Assembly (NCBI RefSeq): GCF_025642135.1
Contig: NZ_CP106793.1
Location: 372,001-436,000 of the forward strand
Source: Streptomyces cynarae
Lineage (GTDB): Bacteria > Actinomycetota > Actinomycetes > Streptomycetales > Streptomycetaceae
Direction of reading: 5' to 3'
Length of the DNA stretch: 64,000 nucleotides
The notes beneath the pieces were generated by a model, which saw nothing but the letters and a program-made list of their open reading frames with translations, was not told the DNA's origin and ran no database searches. The translations under genes were made by a program, and so were the position numbers. Shown in pieces: positions 24,385 through 33,865 of the stretch. The stretch's first letter is position 1, and each line of letters begins with the position of its first letter.

Positions 24385-24984
24385 ATGGCGATCATCTCGC
24401 GCGGTTTCCACGGCCGACGGCCGCCCGCGGGCAGGAAGCTGCCACCCGGACAGTACGAGACCACGGGCTTTCCGGTCCTCTCGGCCGGGCCCACGCCGTG
24501 GATAAGCACAGACAAGTGGGAGCTGTCCGTCACCACGGAGACCGGGAGGCGGCACAGCTGGGACTGGGCCGCCCTCACGAAGCTGCCGTCGGAAACCCCG
24601 ACAGTAGACCTCCACTGCGTGACCAAGTGGTCGAAGTTCGGCACCCGGTGGCAGGGGGTGTCTTTGGACGTCCTGCTCGCCGATGTCGAGACGGCTGCCG
24701 AGTACGTCCTCGTCTCCTCCTACGGGGGCTACACCACGAACCTCCCGCTGGAGGATCTTCTGGACGGCAAGGCCTGGATCGCGTACGGCTACGACGGCCG
24801 GCCGCTCGCCCCCGAGCATGGCGGTCCGGCCCGACTGCTCGTCCCGCACCTCTACCTCTGGAAGTCCGCGAAGTGGGTGCACGGACTGGAGTTGCGGGAG
24901 AAGGACATCCCGGGGTTCTGGGAGAGCGCCGGCTACCACAATTACGGAGACCCGTGGCAAGAACAGCGGTATCGAGGAGACTAG
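24385..24984 (+). CDS. Cytoplasmic MsrP/sulfite-oxidase-like molybdopterin oxidoreductase (copy 1)
   Basis: 199 residues from ATG 24385. Oxidoreductase molybdopterin-binding domain: TVDLHCVTKWSKFGTRWQGV carries the Mo-ligand C78; YTTNLPLEDLL, EHGGPARLLVPHLYLWKSAK and GFWESAGYHNYGDPW are all typical. E. coli MsrP has a Tat signal; none is seen here, so the enzyme should be cytosolic. The overlapping downstream gene encodes a flavin reductase, presumably the electron donor replacing the membrane partner MsrQ. Methionine sulfoxide or another S/N-oxide is a reasonable substrate guess. A second copy lies at 34457-35056. Confidence 0.88.
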   Translation: MAIISRGFHGRRPPAGRKLPPGQYETTGFPVLSAGPTPWISTDKWELSVTTETGRRHSWDWAALTKLPSETPTVDLHCVTKWSKFGTRWQGVSLDVLLADVETAAEYVLVSSYGGYTTNLPLEDLLDGKAWIAYGYDGRPLAPEHGGPARLLVPHLYLWKSAKWVHGLELREKDIPGFWESAGYHNYGDPWQEQRYRGD

Positions 24985-25709
24985 GCGACCGGCTCCGATG
25001 GAGGGTCGCCGAGGTGACAGAACGTCGCGCTGAGTCCGCGACGGCCGTCACACTGGTGCTGGAGGTGCCGGAATGGCCCGGCCATCTGGCAGGCCAGCAT
25101 GTGGACATCCGGCTGACCGCGGAAGACGGTTACAGCACACAACGCAGTTACTCCATCGCTTCGGCCCCGGACGGAACGCGCCTGGAACTCACAGTGCAGC
25201 GCGTCGTTGAGGGCGAGGTCTCTCCCTACCTGGTCGACGAGCTCATGCCCGGCGACCAGCTGGAACTGCGGGGACCGGTCGGAGGCTGGTTCGTCTGGCA
25301 GCCGGAGCAGGAAGAACCGGTCCTGCTCGTGGCCGGAGGCTCCGGGCTGGTGCCGCTGATGTGCATGATCCGCTCGCGGCGTGCAGCCGGCAGCCGGGTT
25401 CCCTTCCGGGTGCTGTACTCCCTGCGATCGCCGGCCGAGCTGCTGTACGGGCCAGAAATCCGCCAAGGAACACCAGGGGTCGACCTCACACACATCTACA
25501 CCCGGGAAGCGCCGCAGCAGTCCGCGCGACCCCCGGGCCGCATCACACCCGACGACCTGGCACGCCACGGATGGCCACCGGACTTCGCGCCCACCTGCTA
25601 CGTCTGCGGACCCACGGCATTCGTCGAGAAGGCAGCTGCCTACCTGGTGCTCCTCGGACACGACCCCGAGCGAGTCCGCACAGAGCGCTTCGGCGGAGGA
25701 GAAGACTGA
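24954..25709 (+). CDS. FAD/NAD(P)H oxidoreductase (FNR type), partner of the molybdoenzyme
   Basis: 251 residues from GTG 24954, overlapping the molybdoenzyme by 31 bp; GGAG precedes this GTG and the homologous frame at 34487 starts with ATG at the equivalent place. FAD-binding barrel with RSYSIAS (about 62-68), NAD-binding domain with LLVAGGSGLVPLMCMI (about 123-138) and the late CYVCGPTAFVE (about 215-225). There is no 2Fe-2S domain. It probably passes electrons from NAD(P)H to the molybdopterin protein in the cytosol. The overlap implies translational coupling and fixed stoichiometry. Confidence 0.88.
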   Translation: MARTAVSRRLGDRLRWRVAEVTERRAESATAVTLVLEVPEWPGHLAGQHVDIRLTAEDGYSTQRSYSIASAPDGTRLELTVQRVVEGEVSPYLVDELMPGDQLELRGPVGGWFVWQPEQEEPVLLVAGGSGLVPLMCMIRSRRAAGSRVPFRVLYSLRSPAELLYGPEIRQGTPGVDLTHIYTREAPQQSARPPGRITPDDLARHGWPPDFAPTCYVCGPTAFVEKAAAYLVLLGHDPERVRTERFGGGED

Positions 25710-25710
25710 G

Positions 25711-26025
25711 ATGACGGCAGGCACACCGGCAGACACCGCCGGTATCCCACCCGACGCAGAGGGCGGCTACATCGACGGCAACGCGCTGGCCGGCCCTCTG
25801 GCCGAACTCTTCGCGGTCGACCTGACAGCAGCGACCAGCCAGTGCGCGCACTGCAGCAATACAGGGCCCGTCGCACGCCTGCACGTATACCGCCAGGCAC
25901 CGGGACTGGTAGCCCGCTGCCAGCAGTGTGGACAAGTAATGCTACGTCTGGTGCGCGCACCGGAGACGGTCTGGCTGGACACGAGCGGCATCACAGTACT
26001 GTCGATCCCCGTCGGCGCCGACTGA
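25711..26025 (+). CDS. DUF6510 family zinc-ribbon-like protein
   Basis: 104 residues from ATG 25711, one base after the preceding stop. An acidic N-terminus (YIDGNALAGPLAELF) is followed by two CxxC pairs, CAHCSNTG and CQQCGQVM, about 35 residues apart, which probably hold zinc. The C-terminus LVRAPETVWLDTSGI is typical of DUF6510. The function is unknown. The tight operon with a molybdoenzyme and its reductase suggests an accessory or electron-transfer role. The copy-2 locus at 34 kb has lost this gene. Confidence 0.8.
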   Translation: MTAGTPADTAGIPPDAEGGYIDGNALAGPLAELFAVDLTAATSQCAHCSNTGPVARLHVYRQAPGLVARCQQCGQVMLRLVRAPETVWLDTSGITVLSIPVGAD

Positions 26026-26184
26026 GCCACCCATGGCCTCCCTTGCGGATGGCACGTCGTCGCCGTCGGGGCGGCAAGAACGGCCATCTCTTCTGTTCGG
26101 TGGTGCCCGCCATGACCGGAAGGCGGGGCCGCCGGAAGCTGGTGGGCCACCGCTCGGGTTTGTCACCTCAAGCGGAGCCCGGGG

Positions 26185-26514
26185 CTACTGGAAACGGCCG
26201 TCGAAGGAGGTACCGCTCCTCAGGTCGGAGAACCGAAGGCCGACGACTGCTCCCCCTTCCACCACCCAGCGCAGATCGTAGGACGCTTGGTAGGAGGGCG
26301 GCCAGAAGGAGCAGAAGCGCCCATTCTCGTCGACGGACCAGGTGCCCTCCGTCTGGTGCCCTGCCTCGAAGTAGGAGGTGCTCCCGTCGGGTTGGAAGGT
26401 CTGGGTCGTGCCATCGCCGTAGGCCAGGCGGCCTGCGGTGACAGCGGTGGGGATCTGCTCAGGCGGCACGATGGCGCCGTCTTCCGGGTGCAGGTTGTCG
26501 ATGTTCCTGGTCAC
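26185..26514 (-). CDS. Small protein of unknown function (WPP motif, copy 2)
   Basis: 109 residues from GTG 26514, 6 bp after GGAG. It shares its plan with the 9244 gene: TQTFQPDGSTSYFEAG, then VDENGRFCSFWPPSYQASYD and an ending SFDGRF. Overall similarity is moderate, so the copies are old paralogs. Family not named; predicted cytosolic and rich in beta strands. It is convergent with the DUF6510 operon and downstream of msrB on the same strand. Confidence 0.7.
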   Translation of the reverse strand: MTRNIDNLHPEDGAIVPPEQIPTAVTAGRLAYGDGTTQTFQPDGSTSYFEAGHQTEGTWSVDENGRFCSFWPPSYQASYDLRWVVEGGAVVGLRFSDLRSGTSFDGRFQ

Positions 26515-26800
26515 AGTGCGCTCCTTCTCCCGAGCCCGACGGTTCCGTTGCTCGTGAGGTCCGGCGGGCGTCTTCTGGCTCAGCGCGGCGAAGATGATCC
26601 CATTGGAGGGGGTCTGCTCTATTGGAGTTGGCCGCCTCCGGCCCGTCGAGGGGACTCGACCCCTTGGGCGCCGCAGCACATGAGTGCTTTCCGTACTGCT
26701 GTACACGGGTATCGGCTGGGGCCCTGCTGGGCCCGAGCCGCAAGACGGGGCGCCGAGCCGCCATGCCCTTCGAGCTCCGGGGCCCTGCCCTGGTTGCCGG

Positions 26801-27271
26801 TCATCGGCTCTCGGCGGCGTCCTCTTCCGTCGTCTCGAAGACGCTCCGGTACTGGCCGTAGCCCTCCTGCTCCAGATCCTCCAGGGGGACGAAGCGCAGC
26901 GAGGCGGAGTTGATGCAGTACCGCAGTCCTCCGTGGTCGCTGGGCCCGTCCGGGAACAGGTGCCCGAGGTGGCTGTCCCCTTGAGCCGACCGTACTTCGA
27001 CGCGGACCATGCCGTGGCTGGTATCGGGCCTCTCGACGACGTGGCCGGACTCCAGAGGCCTCGTAAAGCTGGGCCAGCCGGTCCTGCTGTCGTACTTGTC
27101 GATCGAGGCGAAGAGGGGCTCCCCGGACACGACGTCCACGTAGATACCGGGTGCCTTGTTGTCCCAGTAGGCGTTGGAGAACGGGGGCTCCGTCTCGTCT
27201 CGCTGGGTCACACGGTACTGCTGGTCGGTGAGCTGTGAGATGCGCTGTGGGCTCTTGCTGTACTCCGGCAT
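26801..27271 (-). CDS. msrB: Peptide-methionine (R)-S-oxide reductase MsrB (zinc-less form)
   Basis: 156 residues. Standard MsrB catalytic features: SRTGWPSF (62-69), [13 protein letters not shown] with H101 and H104, and RYCINSASL with C119. The zinc-binding cysteines are absent (VVSGEPLF and RSAQGDSH where CxxC pairs would be), as in zinc-free MsrBs. Thus it is the mirror image of the 19165 gene, which has zinc cysteines but no His pair. It uses thioredoxin to reduce methionine-R-sulfoxide. ATG 27271 is preceded by GGGAGG. Confidence 0.92.
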   Translation of the reverse strand: MPEYSKSPQRISQLTDQQYRVTQRDETEPPFSNAYWDNKAPGIYVDVVSGEPLFASIDKYDSRTGWPSFTRPLESGHVVERPDTSHGMVRVEVRSAQGDSHLGHLFPDGPSDHGGLRYCINSASLRFVPLEDLEQEGYGQYRSVFETTEEDAAESR

Positions 27272-27857
27272 GCCTACCTCCCAGACGGTGCTGGAGTGTC
27301 TCTTTTAACCTATTCGCGTCATGCATGCCCGGACTCTTACCGTGTCGCAGGTGTGCGAGGGCCGCGGGTGAGGGCCTCCCCAGGGCGCGGTGCACGGGCG
27401 GACCGTTGACGTGGTGGGCAGAAACGGCCGCCCGTCGCGAGCCCGGCTGCCTCCCCTCACGACCGGGACGGGAGGAAGAGGACCGGGTTGCCCAAGCTGC
27501 CCCCATCGCTCGTGCCCGACCCGTAGCGGCGACGCTGCGTTGCAGGTCGCCCTCGACAGGCCGGGCACGTATGTGGACGCGTGCTTCCAGGCGGCAGGGA
27601 TCGTCCTGGCGGTCGCGTCCGGCGACGGCCGACTGGACGGTCGCGCGCACCGTGACGCCGGGTCCCGACCACCTGGCGGTCTGGGCTTTCGCGAGTGACG
27701 TCGCCGTCGTCGCCACCGCGTGGGACCTCGTGCAGCGCCAACGGGACGCAGGGGTTCAGGAGGGGGCATCCAACTCGGGACGGTGCTGATCTCGTATGCG
27801 TTGGGCACGACGGGAAGGGGGCCTCCAGCACCCGCCACTTCCCGCGGGTCTGCGCCG
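27272..27857. other. Intergenic, nothing recognised
   Basis: About 590 bp. It contains the msrB promoter near 27280-27340. No protein fragment could be identified on either strand. Confidence 0.4.
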
Positions 27858-28505
27858 CTACTCGCCTGGCTGCGCCTGTTCACCTCTGATGCCCTTCGCG
27901 GCCTCCGCTTCCTCGGCTGAGATGTCCTCGGCGATGGCAAGCACCCGCCGCAGGCTGGCGGAGGGAATCACGACGCCACCGGCGCTGTCCATGTAGATGT
28001 AGTCACCGGGGCTCACGCACACGCCGGAAATCTCAACAGCCACAGCGCAGGCGTACGGCATCACCGTGTCGCCGCCCCATCGGACCGCCTCCCCCCTGCA
28101 CCAGGTAGCGAAGCTGTAGCCACGCAACTGGCCGAAGTCACGTAGCCGGCCGTCGGCGAGGACGCCGGCCAGCCCGGTGCCGTCTGCCCTGGCAAGCTTC
28201 GTGCCCCCGCCATGGGACACGTCGGCGTGCCCTCCACTGGAGAGCACGAGCACCTGGCCCGCCCTGGGCGGGTTCCCGAGTGCTCCGTAGAAGTAGTACC
28301 GGAAGTCATGGGGGCCCTCTGCCGCCAGGTCCTCGCGGTAGGGGAGATAGGAGATGGTGGCTGCCGGCCCGAAGAGATACCGGAGAGGGTCGGGGCTCGA
28401 CATGGCGGGTATGTGCGCTCGGTGGCCGTGGACCCGGTTCATGGCGTCGACGAGCGTGGCGCACCCCAGGCGGGCTGCCTTCTGAGCCAGTGTGTCGTCC
28501 TCCAT
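27858..28505 (-). CDS. RraA-like / 4-hydroxy-4-methyl-2-oxoglutarate aldolase family protein
   Basis: 215 residues from ATG 28505 (TTG 28520 is an alternative). RraA fold: CATLVDAMNRVHGH (20-33), then GLAGVLADGRLRDFGQLRGY holding the Gly-x-Arg-Asp of the metal/substrate site, and a C-terminal YIYMDSAGGVVIPSASLRRV. Relatives are class II pyruvate aldolases or oxaloacetate decarboxylases; the E. coli regulator RraA shares the fold. The central part is longer than in RraA (PYREDLAAEGPHDFRYYFYG). No operon partner is seen. Confidence 0.8.
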   Translation of the reverse strand: MEDDTLAQKAARLGCATLVDAMNRVHGHRAHIPAMSSPDPLRYLFGPAATISYLPYREDLAAEGPHDFRYYFYGALGNPPRAGQVLVLSSGGHADVSHGGGTKLARADGTGLAGVLADGRLRDFGQLRGYSFATWCRGEAVRWGGDTVMPYACAVAVEISGVCVSPGDYIYMDSAGGVVIPSASLRRVLAIAEDISAEEAEAAKGIRGEQAQPGE

Positions 28506-28848
28506 CAGCTTCTCTCTCAAAGGGCCATGGGCTGGCTATGTCCGGCGTACCGCCGGGGCGCCGTCAGGTACCTCGGCGGGGCCGGAGCCGCGAAGGCTGA
28601 GCGTGCCCGGCTTTCTGCATGCTGGATGCCAGAGCCTCCGTCCGCCGGGCCGGCACCCGCACCGCCGACACTCCGCCGCGGTGGCCAGTGACGAATACGT
28701 ATGCCGGAGAACTGCGCCTAGCGTGTGAGGGTTCTTACTGCACTCACCCTTTCAGTGTCGCGTTCACAGGCTTGCAGGGCATCTTGGCCACCGTTCTCGC
28801 CCCGGCGTCCTGTCGGGGCCGCGTTGCGTCCTCTTGCTCCTATGTCAA
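28506..28848. other. Intergenic, nothing recognised
   Basis: About 340 bp between the RraA-like gene and the IS110 remnant; no feature found. Confidence 0.4.
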
Positions 28849-29125
28849 TCAGGCTGCTTGCCGAAGGGAGTCGTGGTGAATGCCGATGTGGGCGTCGTTG
28901 AGGAGGGCACGGTAGACGACGTCGGAGAGTCGCCGTCGCGGTGCGCGTATGGCTGGCTTCGGTGCTGGTGTTGCGCGCTTCCTTGCGTCGCAGAAGGTAG
29001 GCGCGGGCATCGGGATGGTAGTCGGCCTGAGTGATCGCGATGCGGTGTAGGGCCGCGTTGAGCGGCCGGTTTCCAGTGCGGGCGAGGCGATGTGGCCGAG
29101 GGTCGTCGCGGCCTATCCGCTGCAA
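28849..29125 (-). pseudogene. IS110-family transposase, C-terminal remnant
   Basis: PHRLARTGNRPLNAALHRIA followed by TQADYHPDARAYLLRRKEA is the Transposase_20 region of IS110 elements. A frameshift near 28940 separates it from its end RRLSDVVYRALLNDAHIGIH, terminating in a TGA at 28849-28851. The DEDD domain and the rest of the element are missing. Confidence 0.75.
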
Positions 29126-29959
29126 ACGCCGCGGCAGCGAAGGGCGAACAGGTACCAGCCGCGCTCAGCGCAGGAAGCCTCGTCCGCAGCAGCCGCGCCA
29201 CGGAGGGCGCAGCGCCGACGGAAGCACCCTCTACACCGGGAGGGGCTCGGGACAAGGGACACCCGGTCGGTCGACGCCGACGACCACGACCCCTTCTGCT
29301 CCTCCAGGCCCTCCGACCGCGGGGCTCGTAACAACCCCCTGCATGGCGCGGGAGCGGCGAGTCCACAGCCTCCGCCTCTCGGAAACCAGCGGCGGAGCCC
29401 GCTTCCAGGTCCTCTGAGACCCCTGCCGGCACACCGACAAGTCGACGCTCAGGCGCAGCGCCTCCTGCCTGCCTCGCGCGAGGGAGTGGGCGAGCGCTCG
29501 CTTAGAGCGCTTCCGCCAACTCCACTCAGTCACCGCACCATTGCCGCGCGGACAGGAGCCGAGGCCGGCCACCGTGTCACGAAGCTGCCCTTTGACGCAG
29601 TCGGGTGCCGCACCGTGTGTCGTGTTTGGAGACCACAGTTTTAGGCACGTTGGCGCCACCAGCGCCCGGGAGAAGCTGGCGCCGGGACACTGGGGCCGGC
29701 GTCCTGCCCTCGAATAACCGTGATGCGCTGCAACCGCGTCGGCCGACCCTGGGATGCCGGCGGCGCGGGCTCTTGACATGATGGGACAAGTGCCAAGAAA
29801 ACGCCCCTCCCGTCGGCCGAGTTGAGGCGCACGGGTTGAGGCCGGTGCACACACGATACTCGGGCAGGGTCCGCCTCGGGCCTGCGGCTGCGCAGGGAAG
29901 CGCAGACGCCACCACTGACCGCCGTCGGGGCAGCGCCTGTGCGAAGACAGGAGAATGCC
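29126..29959. other. Long intergenic stretch, nothing recognised
   Basis: About 830 bp with open frames on both strands but no resemblance to known proteins and no clear repeat. The promoter of the DUF417 gene should be in the right part. Confidence 0.4.
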
Positions 29960-30424
29960 ATGGCCGCGCACACCGCTATCGCCAGGTTGCACTCCGGGGG
30001 GATAACGGCGAGCCGATTCGGACTCGTGCTGAACCTCGCCAGCATCGGACGGCTCAAGTTCGAGGATTACGAGGTGGAGAACATCCGTCCTGTGGTCGTC
30101 TCGAGCCCACTGCTGCGACGGCCGCTGAGAGCGCTCGGAGAGACGAGACTGGCCAAAGCCATCGGGATCACTGAGATCACGATCGCCGGGATGATCTCCA
30201 CCGGGCGGTGGGCGCCCAGAGTCTCGGCAGTCGGCAGCCTGCTCGCGGCCGGGATGTTCACCGTCACGCTCAGTTTCCTGATCAGCACTCCGGAGGCGTG
30301 GCACCAGCGGGGGCGAGAGCCGAAGCTCTCGCCGGCCGGCCAATTTCTGATCAAGGACGTGGTGCTTCTGGGTGCTTCCCTGATCACCGCTGCGGAGTCG
30401 CTGAGCAGAAACCGACGACCATAG
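29960..30424 (+). CDS. DUF417 membrane protein (RclC/YkgB-like)
   Basis: 154 residues from ATG 29960, preceded by AGGAGA. Three to four hydrophobic segments: RFGLVLNLASIGRLKFEDYE (with the LKF-x-x-YE signature), EITIAGMISTG, VGSLLAAGMFTVTLSFLIST, and KDVVLLGASLITAAESL near the end. E. coli RclC, a DUF417 protein, is induced by reactive chlorine and contributes to hypochlorous acid resistance. The context of methionine sulfoxide reductases here fits such a role. It is shorter than RclC (about 195), lacking part of the N-terminus. Confidence 0.8.
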   Translation: MAAHTAIARLHSGGITASRFGLVLNLASIGRLKFEDYEVENIRPVVVSSPLLRRPLRALGETRLAKAIGITEITIAGMISTGRWAPRVSAVGSLLAAGMFTVTLSFLISTPEAWHQRGREPKLSPAGQFLIKDVVLLGASLITAAESLSRNRRP

Positions 30425-30951
30425 CCTGTCACTGCTCCCCTGCCGCCCGTGACGCCTCGGACATCCAAGGACCCTTTGAACTCAAGGGTCTCCGTCAGCG
30501 ACCAGGCACTTGCCGGTGACCTGGATGGCGGAAGCACGTCGGGCCGTGCCAACCCATCCCGTGCGTCCATCCTGGGCGTAGGCGGGCCCTCCATTTGCAC
30601 AGACCGTAGGGCCCCCTCAGCCAGCCACAGCTGCTCCCTGGCAGTCCGCAGCCATGGGCGGTGCCGGCACCTCGGCTGGGTGTGCCCACTCCGGCGTGAA
30701 TGCCCACGGTTTGCAATCAGGCGTACGCAGGCGTACCAGGACAACCCTGCAGCGCGTCGCTGGGACGGTAGTCCCCTGAAGAAAAGGTCCAGCCGCGTAA
30801 GAACTCGACCGCCCACAGCGCTAAAGACCCGCGCTCGAGTCGGTCGCTGACCCGTCTCGGAGCAGTGTCAGCACGGCTGGCTTCCCTCACAGAACCCGGC
30901 GCCCCGCTGCCGCCGACGCCGCGGCGGTGCCCGACGAGGAGAGAGAGTGTT
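30425..30951. other. Intergenic, nothing recognised
   Basis: About 530 bp. A purine-rich GAGGAGAGAGAG ribosome-binding site precedes the next gene; nothing else could be named. Confidence 0.4.
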
Positions 30952-31260
30952 ATGAGAGCGACCATCCAGGGCCGAGTGCTGGCCGAGGCGTCCGACGACG
31001 AGATCGTCATGATCGAGGGGAACGTCTACTTTCCTCCGGGCACAGTGGCGCAGGAACTCCTGAGCGAGAGTGAGACTCCCTACACGTGTCCCTGGAAGGG
31101 ACGCAGCCAGTACTTCAACGCTGTCATCGACGGGAAGGTCGTGGACGATGTGGGTTGGAGCTACCCCGCCCCTCTCGCCAGCGCAGTGAAGCGCGTCGGG
31201 CGAGACTTCTCCAAGTTCGTTGCCTTCAGCCCCTTCGTAACCGTAGACAGCCACGGCTGA
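30952..31260 (+). CDS. DUF427 domain protein
   Basis: 102 residues from ATG 30952. The DUF427 core is present: EGNVYFPPGTV, SETPYTCPWKGRSQYFNAVI, VGWSYPAPLASAVKRVGRDF and ending KFVAFSPFV. These small beta-barrel proteins are widespread in actinobacteria and of unknown biochemical function; the conserved Tyr-Thr-Cys-Pro-Trp-Lys-Gly segment is intact. Monocistronic. Confidence 0.85.
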   Translation: MRATIQGRVLAEASDDEIVMIEGNVYFPPGTVAQELLSESETPYTCPWKGRSQYFNAVIDGKVVDDVGWSYPAPLASAVKRVGRDFSKFVAFSPFVTVDSHG

Positions 31261-31742
31261 TCTCACGTACAGACACACCGGATGCTCCTGGCGCCGCGCA
31301 CGTGCTGGGCAGTCGTACCGTCACGCCCCGTCGCTGCGCCAGTGCGACTCGTCGGCCGTGAGATGCAACGGAACAGCGGCGCGCCCAGGCCCGGACCGGT
31401 CTCACGCGAGGTGCCACACGGACAGTATCCGGCGCCTCTTCGGACGAGCATGCCGTCTACCGCACCTCTACTGCTCGTCGACGTGCAACTCGACCGCCTG
31501 CCCCTGCTAGGGAAGGCGCACTACGATCGGGGCTGTGCCGAGGTGCTTTCAGCCTGCGGCCGGACCACAAGCCGCCGACGGCACGTTCCCCGGTCAACCG
31601 GCCCCTGCGCCGGTCGGCCCAGGTCGGCGTAGGGATGGTCTGGTGGGCGCAGGGCACGCCGCCAGGGCCGCCGCTGCGCAGGCGTAGGCACGCTCGGGCG
31701 GCCTTCACGGCCCGCCTCACCCCCCTGGAAGGTGCGGGAAAC
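31261..31742. other. Intergenic, nothing convincing
   Basis: About 480 bp. A plus-strand frame at 31450 reads PLLLVDVQLDRLPLLG, faintly like the start of a cysteine hydrolase, but the resemblance stops there. Confidence 0.35.
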
Positions 31743-32873
31743 ATGACAAGTGCGTTGAAGGACCTCTCGGACGCTGGTGTGTCCGTGTGGCTGGACACCC
31801 TGTCGCGCGAGCGGATCATCTCGGGCAGCCTGGCGGAGCTGATCAGCAGCCGCCACGTGGTGGGCGTCACCACGAACCCGACGATCTTCAGGGACGCAAT
31901 ATCGCACGGAACGGAATACGGGGCCCGGATGTCCGACCTCGCGGTTCGCGGAGTGTCAGCCGAGGAGGCAGTCCGCACCATCACCGCGTCGGATGTACGC
32001 GATGCCGCCGACATCCTTCGCCCCGCTTTCCTCGCGTCCTACGCCGGCCAGGACGGCCGCGTCTCCATCGAGGTCGACCCCCACATGGCTCACGACACCA
32101 CGGCGACGATCGCCGAGGCACGTCACCTGGCCTGGCTCGTAGACCGCCCGAACACATACATCAAGATCCCTGCGACCAAGGCGGGCCTGCCCGCCATCGC
32201 CGAGACCATCGCCCAGGGCATCAGTGTCAACGTGACCCTGATCTTCTCGCTGGCACGCTACCGGCAGGTTGCTGACGCCTATTTGACGGGCCTCGAGAAA
32301 GCCCACGCCGCTGGGCGCGACCTGTCGCAGATTTCCTCGGTCGCATCGTTCTTCGTCTCCCGCATGGACACGGAGGTCGACAGGCGCCTCGACGCCCTCG
32401 GCACGCCGGAGGCCAGAGCCCTCCGGGGCAGGGCCGCCGTCGCCAACGCCCGCCTGGCCTACGAAGCCTTCGAGGAGGTCTTCTCCGGTGAGCGCTGGAA
32501 CCGCCTGCTCCGTTCGAGGGCGAACAAACAGCGCCCGCTGTGGGCTTCGACGGGCGTCAAGGACAGCGCGTACGAGGCCACCAAGTACGTCGCCGGTCTG
32601 ATCGCCCCCGGCACGGTGAACACCATGCCCGAGGCAACGCTGCTCGCCGTCGAGGCACAGGGGCTGGCCGCAGGCAGCGATGTCCGCAGCACATACGACG
32701 AGGCCCGGGCCGACCTGGAAGCGATCGAGCGCCTGGGTATCCCCTATACGGAAGTCGTCCAGCAGTTGGAGGACGAGGGCGTGGCAAAGTTCCAGGAGTC
32801 CTGGGACGGCCTTCTCACAGCAACCGCGGCCCAGCTCCGAACCGGCACACACAGGCTGCACACGCGGCAATGA
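31743..32873 (+). CDS. tal: Transaldolase
   Basis: 376 residues from ATG 31743 with GGAAGGTG upstream; normal length for actinobacterial transaldolases. GVTTNPTIFRDAI (40-52) is the family signature, NTYIKIPATKAGLPA (about 138-152) has the Schiff-base Lys, and NVTLIFSLARYRQV follows. It transfers a dihydroxyacetone unit between sugar phosphates in the pentose phosphate pathway and so supports NADPH supply, which the reductases of this region consume. It stands alone, without transketolase or glucose-6-phosphate dehydrogenase. Confidence 0.95.
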   Translation: MTSALKDLSDAGVSVWLDTLSRERIISGSLAELISSRHVVGVTTNPTIFRDAISHGTEYGARMSDLAVRGVSAEEAVRTITASDVRDAADILRPAFLASYAGQDGRVSIEVDPHMAHDTTATIAEARHLAWLVDRPNTYIKIPATKAGLPAIAETIAQGISVNVTLIFSLARYRQVADAYLTGLEKAHAAGRDLSQISSVASFFVSRMDTEVDRRLDALGTPEARALRGRAAVANARLAYEAFEEVFSGERWNRLLRSRANKQRPLWASTGVKDSAYEATKYVAGLIAPGTVNTMPEATLLAVEAQGLAAGSDVRSTYDEARADLEAIERLGIPYTEVVQQLEDEGVAKFQESWDGLLTATAAQLRTGTHRLHTRQ

Positions 32874-33337
32874 GAAACGCCCCTCCGGAACACCCCGATT
32901 CCCGGGCGCTGCCGCACCTCCCGCACCGTGTTCCCTCCTCCCGGGAGAGCGGCGTGAACCGCGTCCACGGAGTCGCCAGCAGCATCTCGACATGGCTCGA
33001 AAGCGCAGCCTGCCCGGGATCTCGACACCGAACTGTTCCTCCCCGTAAGCCCGGAGCGCCCCGGCCGGCGTCAGGCCGACGAAGCGAACGCCGTGCGCAA
33101 GCAGTGCCCTGTCCGCCGACAGTGCGCCAGTTGGGCTGTCACCAAAGCACAGCAGTACCGAATCTGGGGTGGAGTGGACAAGGAAGAATTGGTCCTGACC
33201 CGCAGGAGAAAACGCCTCAGCACCCGGAAACGGTCCAGCTACCGGCCTGACGCCTGAGACGGAGCAGGCCGTCCGCGTCAATGACTTGAGCACGCGGAGA
33301 CAGTGCAATTCGCGTGGAAGAAGGGATCTGACCCGGT
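32874..33337. other. Intergenic, doubtful fragment
   Basis: About 460 bp. On the minus strand near 33000-33240 the frame reads GQDQFFLVHSTPDSVLLCFG and FVGLTPAGALRAYGEEQFGV, which could be a protein remnant, but no family was recognised and no start is evident. Confidence 0.3.
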
Positions 33338-33865
33338 TTGGATTTTCCACACGTCCCTCAGCACGAAGTACAGGTCGTGCAACTCCTCGTATCGCCGGTG
33401 CACCGGTTCTCCGGACGGCCCGCCCAGGGGCCGTCAGCGGATCCTGTCGGGGGGCTGGTGCAGCAGATCCATGTACGCAGTCATCTCGGAATCGTCGGCG
33501 ACCGGTACTTCGCCCAGCCGGCTCACCGGGACGCGGCCGTGACCATCATGGCGGAGGAGAACCTGCCCACAAGCATTGATCCCGCTGTCGACCTCCGACA
33601 GACGCGACGGAACATCCTGCTCCGAGGCATCGACATCGACGCCTACGTCGGTTGGACCGTAGAACTCGACACCGGCGACGGCCCCATTGCGTTCGCCGTC
33701 AACCGCGCTGCACGGCCCTGTGCGTGGATGGACACTCTCATCGGGCCCGGGGCGCAGCGTGCGCTACGCGGCAAGGGCGGCGTACGGTGCACGCCGCTGT
33801 CAGACGGCGTGCTCCGTGTCGGCAGGGCGAGTTTCCACCTGGTCGGGCCGCGCGAATGGCGCTAG
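33338..33865 (+). CDS. MOSC domain protein
   Basis: 175 residues if translation starts at TTG 33338 (AAGAAGGGA upstream); GTG 33377 is an alternative. MOSC fold: VVQLLVSPVHRFSGRPAQG, LGIVGDRYFAQPAHRDAAVT, then DLRQTRRNILLRGIDIDAYV and NRAARPCAWMDTLIGPGAQR with the conserved Cys, ending in RCTPLSDGVLRVG. MOSC proteins bind the molybdenum cofactor or carry sulfur for it. Its position beside a molybdoenzyme gene (34457) fits. Its stop codon TAG lies in the CTAG target repeat of the adjacent mobile element. Confidence 0.82.
   Translation: MDFPHVPQHEVQVVQLLVSPVHRFSGRPAQGPSADPVGGLVQQIHVRSHLGIVGDRYFAQPAHRDAAVTIMAEENLPTSIDPAVDLRQTRRNILLRGIDIDAYVGWTVELDTGDGPIAFAVNRAARPCAWMDTLIGPGAQRALRGKGGVRCTPLSDGVLRVGRASFHLVGPREWR

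Noticed and set aside
24372..25709. A single 445-codon gene covering molybdoenzyme and reductase
   Set aside because: The first 194 codons are an out-of-frame reading of the molybdoenzyme gene. The real reductase start is GTG 24954.
31450..31632. Possible isochorismatase/cysteine hydrolase start (PLLLVDVQLD)
   Set aside because: Only about ten residues match, and the frame then turns into low-complexity sequence.
31956..33350. Minus-strand open frame of 464 codons overlapping transaldolase
   Set aside because: Most of it is antisense to tal. Only the part beyond 32.9 kb looks protein-like, and it could not be assigned.
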